A stretch of 64,000 nucleotides of DNA from Streptomyces chartreusis NRRL 3882. Its GTDB lineage: Bacteria; Actinomycetota; Actinomycetes; Streptomycetales; Streptomycetaceae. The position numbers and the translations under genes are program-made. The first letter of the stretch is position 1. Every line of letters begins with the position of its first letter. The DNA lies in the NCBI RefSeq assembly GCF_900236475.1, contig NZ_LT963352.1, positions 2,728,001-2,792,000 of the forward strand, read 5' to 3'. Positions 22,301-29,045 of the stretch are shown in pieces. The notes below the pieces were generated by a model that searched no databases, was not told where the DNA came from, and saw nothing but the letters and a program-made list of their open reading frames with translations.

Positions 22301-23165
22301 GTCCGGACACGGCGGGCTGCAGCAGCGTTCCGCTGCCCTGGCCGTCGTTGGTGACGGCGCTGCCCCGCAGCACGGCGAGGACCTGGTCGCCGTCGCGCAG
22401 CGCGTCGGGAAGCCGCTTGAGCAGCACGGCCCCCACTCCTTCGCTGCGGACGAAGCCGTCGCCCGAGGCGTCGGCGAACTTGCAGCGTCCACCGGGTGCG
22501 AGCATGCCGCCCCGGGAGTAGGTGATGGCGTCGGACGGCGAGAGCACGGCGTTGACCCCCGCGGCGACGGCCAGGTCGCTCTCCCCGGTCAGCAGGCTCT
22601 GCCGGGCCAGGTGCACCGCCACCAGGGACGAGGAGCACGCGGTGTCGACCACCAGGCTGGGCCCCCGCAGGTCGAGGGCGAAGGAGAGGCGCCCCGCGGT
22701 GATCGTCCGCAGCCGGCTGCCCGCCATGCCGTGCACGTCCTGATGCCCGTCGGACTCCGCCAGGTCTCCGTACTCGGCGGTCGCCTGGCCCACGAACACG
22801 CCGGTGCGACTGCCCGCCAGCGAGGACGGCAGGATGTGCGCGTCCTCCAGCGCCTCCCAGACGACCTGGAGGAGGACCCGCTGCTGAGGATCCATGGCCA
22901 GCGCCTCGCGCGGGGCGATTCCGAAGAAGGCGGCGTCGAAGCCGTACAGGTCATCGATGAACCCACCGTGCCGCGAGACGGTCGTGCCCGGTTCGCCCGG
23001 CCGCGCCGAGTAGTACCGCCGCACGTCGAACCGGTCCTCCGGCACGGGTGTGACGGCGTCGGTGTTGTCTTCGAGCAGGCGCCAGAAGGCACGCACCCCG
23101 CGCGCTCCCGGAAATCTGCATCCCATCCCGACGATCGCGATGTCAGGCATGCCGCCTTGCTGCAC
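19323..23165 (-). CDS. Iterative type I polyketide synthase, KS-AT-DH(degenerate)-ACP
   Basis: A 1,280-residue single-module PKS. KS (about 6-430): DTACSSS with Cys177, EAHGTGT with His313 and KTNIGH with His354. AT (about 545-845): FVFPGQGSQW, GHSMG with Ser640 and VASH at 740-743; that motif is nearer the YASH (methylmalonyl) than the HAFH (malonyl) type, but it is unreliable in iterative PKSs. Residues 910-1180 look like a shortened DH/hot-dog region without the HxxxGxxxxP histidine and with GLEAGLL where the second catalytic Asp is expected. ACP: LGLDS with Ser1240. No KR, ER or TE. Architecture and size match bacterial orsellinic-acid-synthase-like enzymes (AviM/CalO5 type). The GTG start has GAGGGGGG upstream. 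It is transcribed divergently from the SARP gene. Confidence 0.92.
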   Translation of the reverse strand: MQQGGMPDIAIVGMGCRFPGARGVRAFWRLLEDNTDAVTPVPEDRFDVRRYYSARPGEPGTTVSRHGGFIDDLYGFDAAFFGIAPREALAMDPQQRVLLQVVWEALEDAHILPSSLAGSRTGVFVGQATAEYGDLAESDGHQDVHGMAGSRLRTITAGRLSFALDLRGPSLVVDTACSSSLVAVHLARQSLLTGESDLAVAAGVNAVLSPSDAITYSRGGMLAPGGRCKFADASGDGFVRSEGVGAVLLKRLPDALRDGDQVLAVLRGSAVTNDGQGSGTLLQPAVSGQTEMIRSACRSAGITPAQFDYVEAHGTGTPVGDDVELRALAAALGDERRPGSRPLPIGSVKTNIGHAEAAAGIAGLIKTVLIARHRTIPASLHLRTPHPVLAGDAAALACVTRNTSLVPGGPAALMGVSSFGLSGTNAHVIVGEYVPEPRTAQLSHGASDVPGGPQLLLLSARTPAALSGLAARYAGFLEGAEGRAFTLRDICHTAATRRDAHPHRLWAVGRTHDELAAALRALAAGEETPDGGTADAGFAGDRRTAFVFPGQGSQWLGMGRRLLACEAVFRRTLTECDAAVREELGWSVIGLLTGDGEDTPPQELPDDVAVVQPLLWAVQVSLAALLRAKGVEPDLGIGHSMGEVATAQVCGALSLKDAASVICRRSSLMQRLAGRGAMLAVELDALSAADAAAPYGDAVCVAAENAPGSTVLAGDAHALHLVAERLQAEGVSCRPVKVNVASHSPYMTELRDDLADALAHVTPSPARTAMFSTTRCEPVDGPELDAAYWVDNLCERVRFVEAVRVAAKEETVFLEVGPHPLLVQSVTAVLDEQGAAPAAVATLKRHQDDGENITRALGQLFSHGGRIDWNRFFQGTAPRVPLPTYAWDQEQFRREPAAVPAPAAASATPAEHVREVGLRELGLDDLGESVRTRGGAAVVPPVLYVEAVLRAADDIAPGGAGVLEDVEFGTRPWELAQARDAAVRVSLAPAAQRGCFVFTVTTLRTVDGTRDGELCMTGRYRTAGQSAVAGPHGRELLDAGLTRCTGYVPAAEFYRRAQGRGYTVDAALRTVAQLWCAEGESVARMRRSPGAGTAGLEAGLLTMLATWPHFTGAGGEADGYVPVSFGRVQVQDAAGVGRDHWCVARFTPSDGTDDARCDVWLTGEDGGPIAEFRDVRLRRRAVGPAHEARAAQAPVPAPPAATPEHAPTPDDVLKQAATVLGLSATRLDPRRPLRTLGLDSLLAAELRVRLHRTAGVDIPATRLLGREPIGVIAASVASPS

Positions 23166-23219
23166 GAAGCCCCCCTCAGTTGTGCGGTGTCAGGTCCAAA
23201 AGTACACCAGAGACCAAGT

Positions 23220-23237
23220 TTGACTTCCAGTTGACTC
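23220..23237 (-). promoter_or_regulatory. Candidate SARP box before the PKS gene
   Basis: On the minus strand GAGTCAA-CTGG-AAGTCAA gives two heptamers with an exact 11-bp period, 55-72 bp upstream of the PKS start, a spacing typical of SARP sites overlapping the -35 region. TGTACT about 13 bp further downstream could be the -10. The heptamer differs from the CGTGAGC sites elsewhere in the cluster. Confidence 0.5.
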
Positions 23238-23407
23238 TATGAACGCCAGGAAAAGGGTGGGCCACGGGTGACTTTTGACCACTCCGTGCGGCTGACGACC
23301 TGCGATTTACTCATACCGTGCGCCGCCCCCTCGAACGACACGAGTAGAAAAATGGGCTACAGTCCATTGATAAACCGCTACACAGGTTGCCTGAGCGAGG
23401 AGGACGG

Positions 23408-24226
23408 ATGATCGCCAGAGTGCTGGGCCCCCTGCGCGTGACCATGAACGGCGTGTCGGTGGTCCCCACGGCGCTGAAGGCCAGAAAGCTCCTCGCCGTG
23501 CTCATCCTGAACCGGGGCCGCGTGGTGCAGCGAGCCGCCATCGAGCGCGAACTGTGGGGCCTCGACGTGCCCATGAGCGCCTCGACAGGCATCCAGAACT
23601 GCGTCATGCAGATCCGCAAGAGCATCGGCCGCGCCGTCGACGGCGGCCCCTCGGACCGTCTTCCCAAGGAGACGCTGATCACCGAGGCCACCGGTTACCG
23701 GCTCGAAGTCCCCGGCGAACAGTTCGACATCGTCGGCTACCACCGGCTCGTCTCGGCGGCGGGAGAGGCCGAGGCCCGGGGGGATCTGTCCGAGGCGTCG
23801 GCCCAGCTGAACAACGCCCTGAGACTGTGGCGTGACGCTCCCCTGGCCGATGTGCCGGCCGGGCCCGTGCTGCACCCGCACGTGCTACGGCTGGAGGAGG
23901 ACCGCAAGGCGGTGCTGAGCCAGCGCGTCGGCCTGGACCTGCGACTGCGCCGCTACGCCGAGGTCGTCGGCGAACTGCACGCCCTCGTGGCGCTCAATCC
24001 CTACGACGAGGTGCTGCACGAGTACCTGATGCTGGCGCTGTACCTCTCCGGGCGCCGCAACGACGCGCTGGCGGCCTACCAGGGCGTGCGCGCCGCGATG
24101 ACCGACGGGATCGGCCTGGAGCCCTCACACCGTCTGCGACGCCTCCAGCAGCAGATCCTGAACTCCGACGACGCCCTGGAGCACCCGTTCCTGGACGACC
24201 GCTCCCCCCATCTCGTCGGGGCGTAG
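23408..24226 (+). CDS. SARP-family pathway activator
   Basis: A 272-residue Streptomyces antibiotic regulatory protein of the small ActII-ORF4 type. Residues about 1-95 form the OmpR-like winged helix (VLGPLRVTMNGV, LKARKLLAVLILNRGRVV, then TEATGYRLEV). Residues about 98-245 form the BTAD domain (HVLRLEEDRKAVLSQRVGLDLRLRRY and ALVALNPYDEVLHEYLMLALYLSGRRNDALAAYQGVR). There is no NB-ARC extension. ATG 23408 is chosen because GAGGAGG lies directly upstream; a TTG at 23387 would also be in frame. No TTA codon was seen. SARPs activate promoters with 7-bp direct repeats at 11-bp spacing, and such repeats occur at three cluster promoters and, in variant form, in front of the PKS. Confidence 0.94.
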   Translation: MIARVLGPLRVTMNGVSVVPTALKARKLLAVLILNRGRVVQRAAIERELWGLDVPMSASTGIQNCVMQIRKSIGRAVDGGPSDRLPKETLITEATGYRLEVPGEQFDIVGYHRLVSAAGEAEARGDLSEASAQLNNALRLWRDAPLADVPAGPVLHPHVLRLEEDRKAVLSQRVGLDLRLRRYAEVVGELHALVALNPYDEVLHEYLMLALYLSGRRNDALAAYQGVRAAMTDGIGLEPSHRLRRLQQQILNSDDALEHPFLDDRSPHLVGA

Positions 24227-24231
24227 CCGCG

Positions 24232-24996
24232 TCAACGGGCGGGCGCCCCCGGGTGAGCGGCCGTCAGGGACGCGAGGAGCTCTTCGAGCAGGACGCCCTG
24301 GCCGTACGGGGTGAAGGGGAAGAAGTGCCCGCCCTCGGCGAGCCGGCAGCGGACCGGGCCCGACGTGAAGCGGGCCCACAGCGGCAGCACGCCCGGCGCG
24401 ACGAGCGGATCCTCCGTACCGGCCAGCGCGGTCACCGGCACCGTGAGGCGGAGAGGCTCCACGGTGTGCAGCGCCTCCCGCGCGAGCGCCAGGTCTTGGG
24501 CCAGGGCCTGCTGCGCGGGGCTGAGCGACGGGTCGCGCAGGGCGTCGGCGGGCAGGCGGTGGCGGGCGAAGATCCCGGCCAGTTCGGCGGCGGGGCCCGG
24601 GTGTTCCGGGCGTGGCCGGCTTCCGGCCCCGGGCTGCGAACAGCTCACGACCAGGCCGTCGCAGTGTCCGCCGGTGTGGGCGACGGCGAGTGCCAGCAGC
24701 CCGCCCAGGCTGTGCCCGTAGAAGACCGTGGGGGCGGGGGCGAGGACGCACAGCTCCCGGCGGATGCCCGTCACGGCGGCGGTCAGCGTCGTACGGGGTG
24801 CAAGGCCCGCGCGCCGCTCCCGCCCGGGCAGCGTGACGCCCACCACCTCCACCGTTTCCGGCAGACCGGCCAGGACGCTCGCGTAGCGCTGGGCTCCGGC
24901 GCCCGCGTGGGGGAAGACGACGATGCGGGCCGTGCGGTGTGCCGAGGGGCGCAGCACGTGCGTCCAGTCGTCGGAATCGTCGGAGGGGGAAGCCAT
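24232..24996 (-). CDS. Type II (editing) thioesterase
   Basis: A 254-residue alpha/beta hydrolase of the RifR/TEII family. It has the N-terminal FPHAGAGAQRY oxyanion segment, the nucleophile elbow GHSLGG (Ser about 96), an Asp in GTEDPLV and the catalytic His in EGGHFFPF. Such enzymes free stalled or wrong acyl groups from carrier proteins and are common beside PKS/NRPS genes. Here it could also hydrolyse the final product, since the PKS has no terminal TE. The ATG at 24996 is preferred over 25002 because AGGA then sits six bases away. It ends 5 bp from the SARP stop (convergent) and is the last gene of the FabH-ACP-FabF-TE operon. Confidence 0.92.
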   Translation of the reverse strand: MASPSDDSDDWTHVLRPSAHRTARIVVFPHAGAGAQRYASVLAGLPETVEVVGVTLPGRERRAGLAPRTTLTAAVTGIRRELCVLAPAPTVFYGHSLGGLLALAVAHTGGHCDGLVVSCSQPGAGSRPRPEHPGPAAELAGIFARHRLPADALRDPSLSPAQQALAQDLALAREALHTVEPLRLTVPVTALAGTEDPLVAPGVLPLWARFTSGPVRCRLAEGGHFFPFTPYGQGVLLEELLASLTAAHPGAPAR

Positions 24997-25075
24997 GCTC
25001 ATTCCTAGGTGGGTCGGGGCCGTGGGGAGCGCGCCGGCGGGGAGCGTGCTCCCGGCCCGGCGCGCTCCGTGGGGC

Positions 25076-26308
25076 TCAGGCCGACGTGATGACGAGCGCT
25101 GCGTTGTGGCCGCCGAATCCCAGCGACGTGCTGACGGCGACGTCCACCGGGGTGGTGCGGGGTTCGCCGCTGACCACGTCCAACTCGATGGCGGGATCCG
25201 GGTTCTTCAGATTCGCCGTCGGCGGCACCGTGCCGTGCTGCACGGCCAGCACCGTGTACGCGGCCTCGATGGCGCCCGCGGCCGCCAGCGCATGGCCGGT
25301 GACCCCCTTGGTCGACGTGACCAGGGGCGTGTCGCCCAGGACACGGCGCAGCATCCTGCCCTCGACGAGGTCGTTCATCGCGGTGGCGGTGCCGTGCGCG
25401 TTGACGTGGCGGACGTCGGAGGGGTCGGCACCCGCGTCCGCCAGGGCGGCGCGCAGGGCCCGCTCGATGCCCTCCCCGTCGGGGTGCGGGGCGGTGGCGT
25501 GGTGGGCGTCGGAGGAGGATCCGTAACCGCTGACGACGGCGCGGATCGCCGCGCCCCTGGCACGGGCGTCCGCCTCCCGCTCCAGGACCAGCACGCCGGC
25601 CGCCTCGGCGGCCACGAAACCGTCCCGTTCCGCGTCGAACGGCTTGCCGGCGTGCTCGGGCGCGTCCCCCGACTTGGACAGGGCGCCCATCTTGCACAGC
25701 CCGGCCATCACCGTCGGGGTGAGCGCGGACTCGCTGGCGCCCGCCAGCACGATGTCGCACACGCCGGAGCGCAGCAGGTCCCGGGCGATGCCGATGGCGG
25801 TCGCCCCGGACGCGCAGGCCGTGGCGGTGACCAGACTCGGCCCCCGGGCACCGCAGTCGATCGCCACATAGCCGGCGACCATGTTCGGCATGTACTTCGT
25901 CACCAGCAGGGGCGAGACCTTGCCGGCGCCGCGATCGCGCAGCGTGTCGTGCTGCTCCGCGAAGGTGGCTGCGCCGCCGAGCGAGTTGCCGAGCACCACC
26001 CCGACCCGGGTTCCATCCCAGGTCGTGGCGTCCCATCCGGCGTCGGCGACGGCCATCCGGGAGGCCACGACGGCGAGTTGGACGAAGCGCTCCAGCTGCC
26101 AGCCGGCGAAGCCGCCCAGCAGTTCGCCGGCGTCGAACCCCGGTACCCGGCAGGAAAAGTCGACCGACAGCTCGGCGAGTGCCGGGTCGCGCGTGGCGCA
26201 GGAGCGTCCCGACAGCACCCGCTCCCAGTTCTCCTCCACGCCGAGTCCGGCCGGGGTCACCAGGCCCAGACCGGTGACGGCTGTCCGTTGCGTACGACCG
26301 TCCGCCAT
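25076..26308 (-). CDS. FabF-like 3-oxoacyl-ACP synthase (KAS II)
   Basis: A 410-residue decarboxylating condensing enzyme with the complete Cys-His-His triad: Cys165 in TATACASGA, His305 in NAHGTATAMND and His339 in KGVTGHALAAAG. The C-terminal gate STSLGFGGHNAALV is also intact. It therefore should extend an acyl-ACP by malonyl-ACP. There is only one such subunit and no chain-length-factor partner, so it is FAS-like rather than a minimal type II aromatic PKS. Its ATG overlaps the ACP stop codon by one base (TGATG), so the two are translationally coupled and probably interact. Confidence 0.93.
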   Translation of the reverse strand: MADGRTQRTAVTGLGLVTPAGLGVEENWERVLSGRSCATRDPALAELSVDFSCRVPGFDAGELLGGFAGWQLERFVQLAVVASRMAVADAGWDATTWDGTRVGVVLGNSLGGAATFAEQHDTLRDRGAGKVSPLLVTKYMPNMVAGYVAIDCGARGPSLVTATACASGATAIGIARDLLRSGVCDIVLAGASESALTPTVMAGLCKMGALSKSGDAPEHAGKPFDAERDGFVAAEAAGVLVLEREADARARGAAIRAVVSGYGSSSDAHHATAPHPDGEGIERALRAALADAGADPSDVRHVNAHGTATAMNDLVEGRMLRRVLGDTPLVTSTKGVTGHALAAAGAIEAAYTVLAVQHGTVPPTANLKNPDPAIELDVVSGEPRTTPVDVAVSTSLGFGGHNAALVITSA

Positions 26309-26547
26309 CAGACCGCCGCTCCCTTGGCCGACAGCAGCTGGACCAGGTCGTCCAGGGTGTGCTGCTCGGTGAGTTCACCGTCCGCTATCTCGACGCCGAA
26401 CTCCTTGTCCAGGACGAGGCCGAGCTCGATCAGGACCAGGGAGTCGAAGGACAGCTTGCCGAGGGTCACCTCGGACGCGATGGTCTCCGGCTTGACCTTG
26501 AACTGGTCGGAGAGAAGGACCGAGACCCGCTCCGCGATCGCCTGCAT
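26308..26547 (-). CDS. Free-standing acyl carrier protein
   Basis: A 79-residue ACP starting MQAIAERVSVLL. The phosphopantetheine serine is Ser36 in LSFDSLVLIEL; this replaces the usual DSLD-type context with FDSLV, a variant seen in specialised carriers. It is flanked by FabH-like and FabF-like ketosynthase genes and coupled to the latter by TGATG. It most likely carries the starter or the short acyl chain built by these two enzymes. It is separate from the ACP domain of the PKS. An AAGGAGAAA element precedes the ATG. Confidence 0.92.
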   Translation of the reverse strand: MQAIAERVSVLLSDQFKVKPETIASEVTLGKLSFDSLVLIELGLVLDKEFGVEIADGELTEQHTLDDLVQLLSAKGAAV

Positions 26548-26624
26548 GGTGTTTCTCCTTGTGGTGCGGTGAGTGATGTAGGGGTGAAGGGACGAGGGTG
26601 GCTGTGCTGCGGCGAGGGCCGGCG

Positions 26625-27635
26625 TCAGGCCGCCGTGATGTCGGGCCATACGAGCGCCACCGACCCCCAGGTGAGCCCGCCGCCGAACCCGCCGAGCACG
26701 ACGCGCTGGCCGGGGAGCAGTTCGCCGTCGGCCGACGCGTCGGCCAGGGCCAGCGGGATCGAGGCCGCGACGGTGTTGCCGACCCGCTCGATGTTGGCGG
26801 GGAAGCGTTCGAGAGGTACGTCGATGCGCTCGGCGACCGCTGCCAGGATCCGCGCGTTGGCCTGGTGGAGGACGACCTTGTCGATGTCCTCGACGGCCCA
26901 GCCCGCGGCGTCGGCCGTCGTCGTCACGGAGGACGCCATGTGGCGCACGGCCTCCGCGAAGACCGGGCGGCCCTCCATGGTGAAGTAGGTGGCCTCCGCG
27001 GCGGCCGGCAGGCCGGTGGAACGCTGCCGTGAACCGCCGGCCGCGACCTGGATGAGGTCGCTCTGGCCGCCGTCGCTGCCGAGGTGGAGCCCCTTCAGGG
27101 CGCCCGGCTCCGTCGCCGCGCCGGCGCGCAGGTACACCGCTCCGGCGCCGTCCCCGAAAATGGCCCTGGTCGTACGGTCGGCCGGGTTGAGGATGGTGGA
27201 GAAGGTGTCCGCCCCGATGACCAGGACGGAGCGGGCGAAGCCAGCCTGGACGAAACCGGCCGCCGTGCCCAGCGCGTAGACGAAGCCCGTGCACACGGCG
27301 GCGATGTCGAACGCGCCGACACCGCCGAGCCCCAGCCGGTCGGCGACTTCCGGCGCGGTGGCCGGGCAGGGGCGGTCCGGGGTGCTGGTGGCGACGACGA
27401 CGATGTCGGCCCGTTCCTCGCCCGCGGACTTCAGGGCCCTGCGCCCGGCCTCGACGGCGAGGTCGCCGGTCGATCCGCCCGGGTCGATGACGTGCCGCCG
27501 GCGGATCCCGGTCCGGCTGCTGATCCACTCGTCCGAGGTGTCCAGGTGCCGGGCGAGGTCGTCGTTGGTGACCACCGTGGGCGGGACCCAGCTGCCCAGA
27601 CCGGCGACGACCGCCGCGCGGTCCGACCCGGTCAT
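26625..27635 (-). CDS. FabH-like 3-oxoacyl-ACP synthase III
   Basis: A 336-residue KAS III homologue with the intact catalytic triad Cys115 (AAVCTGFVYAL), His257 (VVLHQANARI) and Asn287 (VGNTVAASIP). GFGGGLTWGS closes the fold. The intact Asn and Cys argue for real condensation (acyl-CoA plus malonyl-ACP) rather than the acyl-transfer role of KAS III relatives in avilamycin/chlorothricin-type pathways. It would select the starter unit for the cluster. First clear gene of the minus-strand operon FabH-ACP-FabF-TE, behind a promoter with four CGTG-type heptamers. CCGGAGC gives its ribosome binding site. Confidence 0.93.
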   Translation of the reverse strand: MTGSDRAAVVAGLGSWVPPTVVTNDDLARHLDTSDEWISSRTGIRRRHVIDPGGSTGDLAVEAGRRALKSAGEERADIVVVATSTPDRPCPATAPEVADRLGLGGVGAFDIAAVCTGFVYALGTAAGFVQAGFARSVLVIGADTFSTILNPADRTTRAIFGDGAGAVYLRAGAATEPGALKGLHLGSDGGQSDLIQVAAGGSRQRSTGLPAAAEATYFTMEGRPVFAEAVRHMASSVTTTADAAGWAVEDIDKVVLHQANARILAAVAERIDVPLERFPANIERVGNTVAASIPLALADASADGELLPGQRVVLGGFGGGLTWGSVALVWPDITAA

Positions 27636-27712
27636 CCGGCAGCTCCGGCACCGTGGGACGTTGTCGAGGTGCTGCTGTCAGCCACAGCCGTTGTCGCTGT
27701 CGTAGCCGTCAC
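27632..27712 (-). CDS. Possible 26-codon upstream peptide overlapping the FabH-like start
   Basis: A GTG at 27712, eight bases after a strong AGGAGGA, opens a short Thr/Ala/Ser-rich frame (VTATTATTAVADSSTSTTSH...) that ends in TGA overlapping the FabH-like ATG as ATGA. The arrangement would couple translation. The codons (ACA, GCT) are atypical for this genome, so this may instead be a decayed remnant or simply leader sequence. No homologue is recognised. Confidence 0.25.
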   Translation of the reverse strand: MTATTATTAVADSSTSTTSHGAGAAG

Positions 27713-27802
27713 TGCGTCGTTCCTCCTGGCTGGTGTCGTGGTGCACCGATGCGCTGTGGCGCTCGTCGGAGTTCTCACCCTCGCAACGCGGGCTCCGCTT
27801 TC

Positions 27803-27842
27803 CCTCACGAGCGGCCCACGCAGGGGACACGCGCCGCTCACG
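27803..27842 (-). promoter_or_regulatory. Four-copy SARP-type box for the FabH-ACP-FabF-TE operon
   Basis: Reading the minus strand: CGTGAGC (27842-27836), CGTGTCC (27831-27825), CGTGGGC (27820-27814) and CGTGAGG (27809-27803), each exactly 11 bp apart with 4-bp spacers. This is the defining geometry of SARP binding sites. It faces the FabH-like gene about 170 bp downstream, or the 26-codon peptide about 90 bp downstream. Confidence 0.7.
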
Positions 27843-27857
27843 TCGGCCGTGAGCGGC
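27833..27857. repeat. 10-bp inverted repeat linking the two divergent SARP boxes
   Basis: GCCGCTCACG and CGTGAGCGGC are perfect reverse complements around a 5-nt spacer. The dyad arises because the first heptamer of each divergent SARP array lies head to head here, and it could also be read by a dimeric TetR-type regulator. Confidence 0.6.
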
Positions 27858-27876
27858 ACATGAGTGGCGCGTAAGT
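27848..27876 (+). promoter_or_regulatory. Three-copy SARP-type box for the aldo/keto reductase operon
   Basis: On the plus strand CGTGAGC (27848-27854), CATGAGT (27859-27865) and CGTAAGT (27870-27876) repeat with an 11-bp period and 4-bp spacers. TGGAAT at 27891 could be the -10. The array points at the reductase gene starting at 27997. Confidence 0.7.
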
Positions 27877-27996
27877 ACGCACTGCCAGCCTGGAATGCGT
27901 CCGGCAGCGGCCCGCCCCGCGCCGCGGTGCAGGCGGGCCGTGCTCCGGACACCCCTTCACACGACCCCGCTCACGACCGCGCACGAGGAGAACTGA

Positions 27997-28989
27997 GTGC
28001 AGCAACGCAGGATTGGCACGAACGGTCCGGTGGTCTCCGCCATCGGTCTCGGCTGCATGGGGATGTCGGAGTTCTACGGTCCGACCGACGAGGCCCAGAG
28101 CCTGGCGACCCTCCAGGCGGCCCTGGACAGCGGGGTCACGCTGCTCGACACCGCCGACATGTACGGCAAGGGCCACAACGAGCGCCTGGTGGGCCGGGCC
28201 GTCGCGGGCCGCCGCGACCAGGTGGTCCTCGCCACCAAGTTCGGCATCCGGCGCGACGACAGCGACCCGAGGCAGGGCCGGAACATCGACTCCAGCCCGG
28301 AGCACTGCCGGCGGGCCGTCGACGCCTCACTGCAGCGCCTGGGCGTCGACCACATCGACCTCTACTACCTCCACCGCAAGAGCCCCGACATCCCCGTCGA
28401 GGAGACCGTCGGCGCCATGGCGGAGCTGGTGCGGGCCGGCAAGGTCGGGCACCTGGGGCTTTCCGAGGTGACCGCGCAGACCCTGCGCAGGGCGCACGCC
28501 GTCCACCCCATCGCGGCCCTGCAGACCGAGTACTCGCTGTGGACCCGCGAGGTGGAGGCGGACGTCCTGCCGGTGGCGCGGGAGCTGGGCACCTCGCTCG
28601 TGGCGTACTCGCCGATCGGGCGGGGTTTCCTGACCGGTGCGATCACCCGGCCCGACGACCTGGACCCCACCGACTTCCGGCACTCGCACCCCCGCTTCCA
28701 GCAGGAGCACCTGGCGCGCAACGTCCGGATGGTGGAGCGGCTCCGCGAGCTCGCGGAGAGCTACGGCTGCAGCCCCGTCCAGCTGGCGCTGGCCTGGCTG
28801 CTGGCTCAGGGCGACGACATCGTCCCCATCCCGGGCACCCGCCGGATCGGCTACCTGCGCGAGAACGTCGCCGCCGCCGAACTGCGGCTCACGGACGAGC
28901 AACTGGCCGCCGTGTCGGCCGCGGTGCCCCACGACGTCGTCTCCGGCGAGCGCTACGACCCGGCGGGCATGGCGACCGTCGGCCACTGA
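27997..28989 (+). CDS. Aldo/keto reductase
   Basis: A 330-residue TIM-barrel oxidoreductase. The catalytic tetrad can be traced: Asp in [12 protein letters not shown] with the Tyr of the same segment, Lys in VLATKFGI and His in [11 protein letters not shown]. The C-terminal [16 protein letters not shown] is the NADP-binding segment. The sequence resembles the AKR13-like soluble reductases that reduce ketones or aldehydes. Since the PKS has no KR domain, this enzyme may supply a ketoreduction or a late tailoring step. The GTG start is preceded by GAGGAG at seven bases. First gene of the plus-strand operon AKR-HAD-HAD-MFS. Confidence 0.92.
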   Translation: MQQRRIGTNGPVVSAIGLGCMGMSEFYGPTDEAQSLATLQAALDSGVTLLDTADMYGKGHNERLVGRAVAGRRDQVVLATKFGIRRDDSDPRQGRNIDSSPEHCRRAVDASLQRLGVDHIDLYYLHRKSPDIPVEETVGAMAELVRAGKVGHLGLSEVTAQTLRRAHAVHPIAALQTEYSLWTREVEADVLPVARELGTSLVAYSPIGRGFLTGAITRPDDLDPTDFRHSHPRFQQEHLARNVRMVERLRELAESYGCSPVQLALAWLLAQGDDIVPIPGTRRIGYLRENVAAAELRLTDEQLAAVSAAVPHDVVSGERYDPAGMATVGH

Positions 28990-29045
28990 CTCCCTTCACT
29001 CTTCACTTTCCACTCTTCACGTTTCACCAGGCAACGAGGAATCCC

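Noticed and set aside
26548..27651. A 447-codon minus-strand frame ending in the ACP
   Set aside because: Only the last 79 codons (ACP) are real; the rest is out of frame with the FabH-like gene and reads as Arg/Gly/Pro-rich shadow.
27633..27996. Treating the GCCGCTCACG dyad only as a terminator
   Set aside because: It lies between divergent starts and its arms coincide with heptamers of the 11-bp arrays, so a regulatory reading fits better.
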